The position numbers and the translations under genes are program-made. A stretch of DNA of 34,581 nucleotides, from the NCBI GenBank assembly GCA_029253965.1, contig JAQWYM010000008.1:1-34581 (forward strand). Direction: 5' to 3'. Below are positions 26,759-34,581 of this stretch, piece by piece. Each line of letters starts with the position of its first letter. The first letter of the stretch is position 1. This stretch comes from Gammaproteobacteria bacterium. Lineage in GTDB: Bacteria; Pseudomonadota; Gammaproteobacteria; UBA4575. The notes beneath the pieces were generated by a model that saw only the letters and a list, made by a program, of their open reading frames with translations, searched no databases and had not been told where the DNA came from.

Positions 26759-27705
26759 AGCGCTGACCAAGGAAACGGCAGTAGCTGATCTAGACTATCA
26801 AGCCCTGCCGCCAGCAATTGCACACGATCAAGGCCTAGGGCAACACCAGCACAGGCTGGCAAGCCCTGCTCTAAAGCAGAAAGAAAAGCCTCATCAATAG
26901 CCACAGCAGGCGAGCCCTGCTCTGCGCGTGTCTTTAAATCCTGCTGAAATCGTTGTCGTTGCTCTACAGCATCACGCAGTTCTAGAAAACCATTCGCCAA
27001 CTCAAAGCCACCGGCAAAGACCTCGAAGCGTTCTGCAAGTTGACTATCTGTTGCTGATATCTGTGCAAGACTTGCCTGCTCTGCCGGATAGTATTCAACG
27101 ATATGAATAACATCCTTTGCTAAACGTGCAAGTACGGCCTGATCAAAGATGAAGTCATATAAGGCAGCCCTAGGCAGCTTTTCAGCCGCTACCAATCCGT
27201 GTTCTGTTGCTATTTCAACTAATGCTGACAAGCTTTGCTCAATCAAATCACAACCGAGCGTCTGTTGGCAGGCACAGCGGTAAGAAATGCGCTGAATAGG
27301 CAGATTAATTTCTCTTAATCGGAGCAACTGCTGCACCAGTTCAGCGCTCTCTTGAGAAATTTGCGACAGATTAAACTGCCCTCGATACCATTCAATGAGT
27401 GTGAATTCTGGATTGTGGCGTTGGCCTGCTTCAGACTCGCGAAAGGCCTTAGTGATTTGATAAATATCAGGGGCACCCGCCACTAATAAGCGCTTCATGA
27501 AAAACTCAGGTGAGCTCTGTAAATAGCGTGTCAGATTGTTTTTATCAGTCACAGCGAAAGACTGGATATTAGGATCAGTGACTGCTGTGGCACCGAGAAC
27601 AGGAGTTTCAACCTCGAGCACCGACCGCTGCATAAAGAAACTACGGGTGCTGGCTAAGAGCTCGGCCCGCAGTTTTAAGTTTTCTATTAAAGCTGACTCA
27701 AACAC
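26755..27705 (-). CDS. epmA: EF-P (R)-beta-lysine ligase
   Basis: EpmA (GenX/PoxA/YjeA) is a lysyl-tRNA synthetase-like enzyme without an anticodon-binding domain; it attaches beta-lysine to Lys34 of EF-P. The 316-residue sequence shows class II motif 2 (AFRESEAGQRHNPEFTLIEW) and motif 3 (ACAGVALGLDRVQLL), and the ELANGFLELRD lysine-site region. The start is GTG at 27705. It follows efp by 27 bases on the same strand, and epmB lies on the other side of efp. Confidence 0.95.
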   Translation of the reverse strand: MFESALIENLKLRAELLASTRSFFMQRSVLEVETPVLGATAVTDPNIQSFAVTDKNNLTRYLQSSPEFFMKRLLVAGAPDIYQITKAFRESEAGQRHNPEFTLIEWYRGQFNLSQISQESAELVQQLLRLREINLPIQRISYRCACQQTLGCDLIEQSLSALVEIATEHGLVAAEKLPRAALYDFIFDQAVLARLAKDVIHIVEYYPAEQASLAQISATDSQLAERFEVFAGGFELANGFLELRDAVEQRQRFQQDLKTRAEQGSPAVAIDEAFLSALEQGLPACAGVALGLDRVQLLAAGLDSLDQLLPFPWSAL

Positions 27706-27732
27706 AGGATAGTTGTTCGTCTATGGAGCACA

Positions 27733-28305
27733 CTAGCTCTCTTTTGCACGTGAGACATATTCACCACTACGCGTATCAACCCTGATGCACTCACCCTGAT
27801 CAACAAACAGCGGCACTCTCACCATCGCCCCAGTTTCCAAGTAGGCCGGTTTAATACCACCGGTTGCGGTATCACCTTTCAGGCCCGGATCAGTTTCAAC
27901 AATCTTCAGCTCAACAAAATTAGGCGGCTGAATGGATAAAGGGGCTCCGTTATAGAGGGTGACCACACAGATATCTTGTTCCTTGAGCCATAACGCGGCA
28001 TCACCGACAGCGGTCTTATTCGCAGCATGCTGCTCGAAGGTGGTCTGGTCCATAAAGTGCCAGTCCTCACCATCGGCATATAAATATTGCATATCGACTT
28101 CCATGACATCAGCGGCATCCACACTATCACCTGACTTAAAGGTCTTATCGACGACACGGCCCGTCTTTAGGTTACGAATCTTGACCCGACTGAAAGCCTG
28201 CCCTTTACCTGGCTTAACTAAGATATTTTCAACGATGGTGTAAGGATCACCATCCAGCATAATCTTCAAACCAGAACGGAATTCGTTTGTGTTATAACCT
28301 GCCAT
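27733..28305 (-). CDS. efp: translation elongation factor P
   Basis: EF-P relieves ribosomes stalled at consecutive prolines. With the start at 28305 the protein has 190 residues, as expected. Lys34 lies in VKPGKGQAF, exactly where the beta-lysyl group is added; the EpmA and EpmB genes next to it support that modification. The open frame extends upstream to 28605 but that part is antisense to epmB and has no EF-P similarity. Its C-terminal OB domain ends [14 protein letters not shown]. Confidence 0.97.
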   Translation of the reverse strand: MAGYNTNEFRSGLKIMLDGDPYTIVENILVKPGKGQAFSRVKIRNLKTGRVVDKTFKSGDSVDAADVMEVDMQYLYADGEDWHFMDQTTFEQHAANKTAVGDAALWLKEQDICVVTLYNGAPLSIQPPNFVELKIVETDPGLKGDTATGGIKPAYLETGAMVRVPLFVDQGECIRVDTRSGEYVSRAKES

Positions 28306-28336
28306 GAGTTTGCAACCGATATTTAAAAGAGACGTC

Positions 28337-29362
28337 ATGATACCGCGCAAAGCCGAAGCAGAACATACTCCGACCTGGAAAAAAGAATTTGCTAGCAGTC
28401 TGCGTCTAGCCGAACTGGTCAAAAGTGCTGAAAGCAACAGCCAATTAACTGGAAATAGCGATGTGGCTGAATTAGCAGAGATCAATAATGCTTTTCCCAT
28501 TCGGATTAACAAAAAGCTTACCGAACGCCTCAGAAAAGGTGATAGCGACACGCGGGAACGTGTCCTGCGCCAGTACCTGCCACACAGTGATGAACTCAAG
28601 AGCAATCCAAATGAACTGCAGGACCCAGTCGGTGATGTTGCCGCGGGTAAGACTCAGAGCCTAATCCATAAATACCAACACCGTGTCTTACTGATCACCA
28701 CTGACACCTGCCCTATTCACTGCCGTTATTGCTTTCGAAGAGACTACCCTTACCCGCAAACGAGTAGTCAGCAAATCGAATCGCGTTGGGGTGAAGCACT
28801 GGACTACATCCGTGCCGACCAAAGCCTTAATGAAGTCATTCTAAGCGGTGGCGACCCACTCAGCTTAGATGATGAAAAATTGACAGAGTTGATTCAAGCC
28901 TTAGAGGGCATTGAGCATATCAAAACACTGCGACTGCACAGCAAATACCCCGCTATCATTCCCAGTCGCATCACCAGCAAACTACTGCATAGCCTCAGCA
29001 ACAGCCGTTTTGATGTTGTTATGGTGCTACACATTAACCATGCTGCTGAACTCAGTAAGGAGCTTACTGCTGCTGTCAGCGCGATGCGCGAAGTAGGAAT
29101 ACATTGTCTCAATCAATCAGTTTTACTGCACGGTGTTAATGATGAGATAGACACACTAGTCACACTTTCCCGCGAACTCTTTGCCTCAGGCATCCTGCCC
29201 TACTATCTTCACCTACTTGATCGAGCTACCGGCACTGCGCATTTTGAGGTCAGTCAAGAACGTGCGGATGAGCTCATGCAGGGAATGAAGCAACGACTAG
29301 CCGGTTATCTCGTACCGAAGCTAGCGAGAGAAGTTGCTGGTGCTGATAGCAAGCAGTATTAG
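28337..29362 (+). CDS. epmB: EF-P beta-lysylation protein, radical SAM lysine 2,3-aminomutase type
   Basis: EpmB (YjeK) turns (S)-alpha-lysine into (R)-beta-lysine for EF-P modification. The radical SAM cluster motif [15 protein letters not shown] (CxxxCxxC) is clear, followed by [13 protein letters not shown], and the C-terminal [10 protein letters not shown] holds the family PLP lysine. The start is placed at 28337 ([10 protein letters not shown]), which resembles family N-termini and has AAAAGAGA upstream. An in-frame ATG at 28304 would overlap the efp start codon on the other strand and lacks a ribosome site. The full length with this start is 341 residues. Confidence 0.94.
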   Translation: MIPRKAEAEHTPTWKKEFASSLRLAELVKSAESNSQLTGNSDVAELAEINNAFPIRINKKLTERLRKGDSDTRERVLRQYLPHSDELKSNPNELQDPVGDVAAGKTQSLIHKYQHRVLLITTDTCPIHCRYCFRRDYPYPQTSSQQIESRWGEALDYIRADQSLNEVILSGGDPLSLDDEKLTELIQALEGIEHIKTLRLHSKYPAIIPSRITSKLLHSLSNSRFDVVMVLHINHAAELSKELTAAVSAMREVGIHCLNQSVLLHGVNDEIDTLVTLSRELFASGILPYYLHLLDRATGTAHFEVSQERADELMQGMKQRLAGYLVPKLAREVAGADSKQY

Positions 29363-29368
29363 ATAGTC

Positions 29369-29635
29369 ATGGACTGGACCGTTTATATTCTGCGCTGTGC
29401 CGATGGGACTTTATATACCGGCATTAGCAATCGACTGGAACAACGGCTGGCAGCACATACTGCGGGTACTGGCGCTAAATATACTCGTGGTCGTGGACCT
29501 TTTGAATTAATCTATTGTGAGCAACACGAGTCACGCGCAACCGCGAGTCAACGTGAACATGCGATTAAGGGTTTAAGGCGTGAGCAGAAAATCACCTTGA
29601 GTAAGAGCGATTGGCAACGCCCTAAAACGAGCTAG
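29369..29635 (+). CDS. GIY-YIG domain protein, YhbQ-like
   Basis: The 88-residue protein is almost entirely a small GIY-YIG nuclease-fold domain: [17 protein letters not shown] at the start, [19 protein letters not shown], and a C-terminal Glu in [13 protein letters not shown]. Such short proteins (UPF0213 type) are UvrC-endonuclease-like, and their cellular role is poorly defined. It begins 6 bases after epmB, so they are probably co-transcribed. Its stop shares a CTAG with the end of the htpX pseudogene on the other strand. Confidence 0.92.
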   Translation: MDWTVYILRCADGTLYTGISNRLEQRLAAHTAGTGAKYTRGRGPFELIYCEQHESRATASQREHAIKGLRREQKITLSKSDWQRPKTS

Positions 29636-30382
29636 TCACTCAGACGTTGCAGTGCAGCAATCATATTATCTCGACCTGCTAGTGCGGCACCACCCGCGTC
29701 AGCACGGAATTCGCGACGTCTAGAAAACCAACTGGCGATCATCGCAGCGACTATACCCAAGACAATTTCAGCGATGATACTACCTATCCAATATCCCGGG
29801 CCGATGCCGCGTTGAATCTTGAAGACAACACGATCAATAAGCATTGCTAATGATGCGGGAAAAGAGAATCACAAAGGTATTGAGTAAGCCCTGAAGCAGT
29901 CCCATAGTGATCATATCGACATTAGCAATATGACTAACCTCATGCGCCAGCACCGCTTCGACTTCCTTCTCAGTCATCGCTTGGAGTAGCTCAGCACTCA
30001 CAGCGACAAAGGCATTATTTTTATTCATACCAGTAGCAAAGGCATTCGGCTGAACAGACTGGAATACCCCACTTCTGGCATACCAATGTTAGCCGCCTTG
30101 GCTTGCGCTGCAACGGTATTAAGCAACCAACGTTCCTTGTCGTTTGCTGGCTGATTAATGGTGTGCACTCCGATACTTCGTCGCGCCATCCATTTAGATA
30201 TAGCGAGCGAAATAAAAGAACCACCGAAGCCAAATAACAAAGACATCAGCACCAGACCATTGAATTGTCCAGCCATGCCCTGCTGCGCTAACCAATGTCT
30301 AGTCCAAAGACACGTGATGACACACTGAGTAAAGTGAGCACACCCAAGTTGGCTGCAAAAATAAAGCAATATGAGAAAACAT
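29632..30382 (-). pseudogene. htpX: decayed heat-shock membrane protease HtpX
   Basis: HtpX is an inner-membrane zinc metalloprotease that degrades damaged membrane proteins. Fragments are recognisable in order: MFSHIALF (start 30382, preceded by AAAGGAG), [40 protein letters not shown], the zinc motif [21 protein letters not shown] and [12 protein letters not shown]. They lie in changing frames. One missing base explains each of three shifts, in a T run near 30357-30361, in a T run near 30291-30294, and in a G run at 30067-30070; a fourth shift lies near 29840. The protein also ends after AALQRLSD, without the family's C-terminal THPPL-ERI region, because the GIY-YIG gene occupies that DNA. 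No functional protease is expected. Confidence 0.88.
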
Positions 30383-30438
30383 CTCTACTCCTTTATTCTT
30401 ACCTAGGAATTGAAACTATAATTATTGGCATAGACGGG

Positions 30439-32697
30439 CTAGTTCTTGCGTTCAATCTCAAGACTATCAACAGCTTGGTAACCACGGGCTAGCTTCTTAC
30501 CTCTGCGGCCACGCTCAGCAGCATAGTCTTTAAGTTCTGCCATTTTCATATTCTTATGCTTTTTACCACAATGAATTGTAGCAATATCGCCTTTCGCAAT
30601 GACTGAGAAGTACTGCATTAATTCCTCACCCGACTTCAATTTTGCCGATGGGATATTCATCACTTTGACACCCTTGCCCTTAGCCAGCAGAGGAAAATCA
30701 GAGACTGGACTAAACAACATAAAGCCGTCACTGGAGATCGATAGCAGTTGATCATCTTGCAATGATGAAACCGGCACTGGAGGCAGAACAGTGGCACCCT
30801 CAGGTACATTAATAATCTTCTTGCCCGCCTTATTCCGCGAATACATATCAGACAGACTGCAAACAAAGCCATAACCGAAGGTTGTTGCCATGAAGTATTG
30901 CTGCTCAGGTGCACCACTCATCACACCAATAAAGCTAGCACCATCAGCCGGATTAAAGCGACCACTCAAGGATTCCCCCTGACCTCGTGCTGAAGGCAGG
31001 CTGCTGGCCAGTAATGTATAACCACGGCCTTTGCTATCAAGAAAGACTAACTGTTGATTACTACGCGCATAGATATGGGCTTGGTAGGCATCACCATTTT
31101 TATAGTTCAAGCCCTTAGCATCGACATCATGGCCCTTGGCAGCACGCACCCAGCCGCGCTCAGATAAGATCGCTGTGAGTGGTTCAACCGGCATCAGCTG
31201 TGTCTCATCTAAGGGCTGTGCGGCAGCGCGTTTCACCACCTGTGAGCGACGCTTGTCGCCATAGGTTTCTAAGTCTTCATTGAGTTCTTTTTTGATTAAA
31301 GTTTTGAGGCGCGCACTAGAGCCCAAGGTTTTTTCTAGGTAATCACGCTCTATATTCAACTCGTCCACTTCGCTGCGAATCTTAATTTCTTCGAGCTTAG
31401 CCAAGCGACGTAATTTAATCTCTAAAATAGATTCGGCTTGAATATCAGTCAATTCAAAGCGCTGTATTAATTCTTGCTTAGGCTCATCTTCAGTACGAAT
31501 AATCATAATGACTTCGTCTAGATTGAGATAGGCAACCAGCAGGCCTTGTAAGATATGTAAGCGTTCATTAACGCCCTTTAAACGCCACTGAAGCTTGCGT
31601 GTCACAGTCGTCGTGCGGAACTGCAACCACTCCGTCAGAATCATACGCAGGTCTTTGACCTGCGGCCGACCATTAATGCCGACGATATTCATGTTAATGC
31701 GGTAACTACGCTCTAGATCAGTGGTTGCAAACAAGTGCAACATCAAGGCATCGACATCGATTCTATTGCTGCGAGGCATGATCACGATGCGAACAGGGTT
31801 TTCATGATCCGACTCATCACGCAGGTCTTCCACCATCGGTAGTTTCTTGGCGTTCATCTGCTGTGCAATCTGTTCGAGCACACGTGATCCTGAGACCTGA
31901 TATGGCAGTGCTGAAATAATGATGCCTTGCGTCTCTTTGTGATAGACAGAGCGCATTCTTATCTGGCCGCCACCGGTCAAATAAATACTGCGAATATCTT
32001 CTGCACTGGTAATAATTTCACCATCAGAGGGATAGTCTGGTGCCGTTACAAATTGGCATAAATCATCGATAGTAGCCTTAGGGTTATCCAGTAAGTGGAT
32101 ACAGGCAGTGACAACTTCCGTCAGGTTATGTGGTGGAATATCAGTAGACATCCCAACGGCAATACCCATTGAACCATTCAGCAGAATATTAGGCAGCCTT
32201 GCCGGTAGGACGATGGGTTCTTTCAGCGTGCCATCAAAATTTGGCTCCCAGTCGACTGTACCCTGCCCGAGCTCTTGCAGCAGGCTTTTAGCATAGGCAG
32301 TAAGACGAGACTCGGTGTAACGCATAGCAGCAAAAGACTTAGGGTCATCAGTCGAGCCCCAGTTACCCTGACCATGCACCAACGGATAACGATAGGAGAA
32401 TGACTGCGCCATCAAGACCATTGCTTCATAACAGGCACTATCACCATGTGGATGGAATTTACCAATCACATCACCGACCGTACGTGCTGACTTTTTAGGC
32501 TTTGAGGTTGCTGACAGTCCTAACTCAGACATGGCATAGACAATACGCCTTTGTACTGGCTTTAGACCATCACCAATCTGCGGTAATGCTCGATCCAATA
32601 TGACGTACATCGAGTAGTCGAGATAGGCTTTTTCAGTAAACGTATGCAGTGGCAAACGTTCAACATCGCCATAATCAAATTCTAGGTTATCGCTCAT
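30439..32697 (-). CDS. parC: DNA topoisomerase IV subunit A
   Basis: ParC is the DNA-cleaving subunit of topoisomerase IV, which separates linked daughter chromosomes. At 752 residues it has normal ParC length. The catalytic Tyr127 lies in [10 protein letters not shown]. The quinolone-sensitive region [12 protein letters not shown] keeps Ser87 and Glu91 (E. coli Ser80 and Glu84), so no classical resistance change is seen. [10 protein letters not shown] and the shorter C-terminal wrapping domain fit ParC rather than GyrA. It follows parE by 45 bases. Confidence 0.97.
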   Translation of the reverse strand: MSDNLEFDYGDVERLPLHTFTEKAYLDYSMYVILDRALPQIGDGLKPVQRRIVYAMSELGLSATSKPKKSARTVGDVIGKFHPHGDSACYEAMVLMAQSFSYRYPLVHGQGNWGSTDDPKSFAAMRYTESRLTAYAKSLLQELGQGTVDWEPNFDGTLKEPIVLPARLPNILLNGSMGIAVGMSTDIPPHNLTEVVTACIHLLDNPKATIDDLCQFVTAPDYPSDGEIITSAEDIRSIYLTGGGQIRMRSVYHKETQGIIISALPYQVSGSRVLEQIAQQMNAKKLPMVEDLRDESDHENPVRIVIMPRSNRIDVDALMLHLFATTDLERSYRINMNIVGINGRPQVKDLRMILTEWLQFRTTTVTRKLQWRLKGVNERLHILQGLLVAYLNLDEVIMIIRTEDEPKQELIQRFELTDIQAESILEIKLRRLAKLEEIKIRSEVDELNIERDYLEKTLGSSARLKTLIKKELNEDLETYGDKRRSQVVKRAAAQPLDETQLMPVEPLTAILSERGWVRAAKGHDVDAKGLNYKNGDAYQAHIYARSNQQLVFLDSKGRGYTLLASSLPSARGQGESLSGRFNPADGASFIGVMSGAPEQQYFMATTFGYGFVCSLSDMYSRNKAGKKIINVPEGATVLPPVPVSSLQDDQLLSISSDGFMLFSPVSDFPLLAKGKGVKVMNIPSAKLKSGEELMQYFSVIAKGDIATIHCGKKHKNMKMAELKDYAAERGRRGKKLARGYQAVDSLEIERKN

Positions 32698-32742
32698 AGT
32701 CTGTTATCACTTACTCAAATTCATTAACACGGCTAACTTACG

Positions 32743-34581
<1,839 letters not shown>

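Noticed and set aside
28306-28605. N-terminal extension of efp by 100 residues
   Set aside because: The extra part is antisense to epmB coding sequence, and EF-P proteins start at the MAGYNTNEF position; the extension has no EF-P character.

Overview
The window is chromosomal DNA from a gammaproteobacterium of fairly low GC. The block aroC-leuC-leuD-leuB-asd-fimV-truA-trpF-(trpB-trpA)-accD-folC-dedD-cvpA-purF, all on the minus strand, is a typical gammaproteobacterial order. In Pseudomonas the same block lacks trpBA, so an earlier-branching or Thiotrichales/Methylococcales-like lineage is more likely than Enterobacterales. The genus cannot be named from the sequence alone.

Layout. (1) Positions 1-4.85 kb are an AT-rich accessory region beside a tRNA-Pro(TGG) gene. 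It holds a partial BspA/DUF285-repeat surface protein, a broken RTX/type I secretion protein that shares its N-terminal domain with the first, a long stretch without recognisable genes, a decayed copy of the tRNA-Pro 3' end, and a secreted protein of unknown function with a caspase-like His-Gly/Ala-Cys pattern. (2) Positions 5.1-5.7 kb carry an exported cyclophilin and a terminator. (3) Positions 5.7-24.9 kb are one long minus-strand run: prmB, aroC, leucine synthesis (leuCDB), asd, the fimV polar hub gene, truA, trpFBA, accD, folC, dedD, cvpA, purF, an L,D-transpeptidase-fold protein, a glycerate 2-kinase and a DUF455 ferritin-like protein. (4) Positions 25.0-26.8 kb are a plus-strand pair, SCO1/SenC copper chaperone and phosphatidylserine decarboxylase, with overlapping ends. 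(5) Positions 26.75-29.4 kb form a compact EF-P module: efp and epmA on the minus strand and epmB divergent, followed by a GIY-YIG protein. (6) Positions 29.6-30.4 kb hold a decayed htpX. (7) Positions 30.4-34.6 kb carry parC and most of parE; parE runs off the window end.

The biosynthetic and information-processing genes are intact with recognisable active sites. Gene decay is confined to the RTX gene, htpX and perhaps one small remnant. The observations most worth following up are the tRNA-bounded segment with the HG/AC protein, the two modular surface proteins sharing one N-terminal domain, the nested hairpins between the glycerate kinase and DUF455 genes, and the very tight divergent efp/epmB start region.
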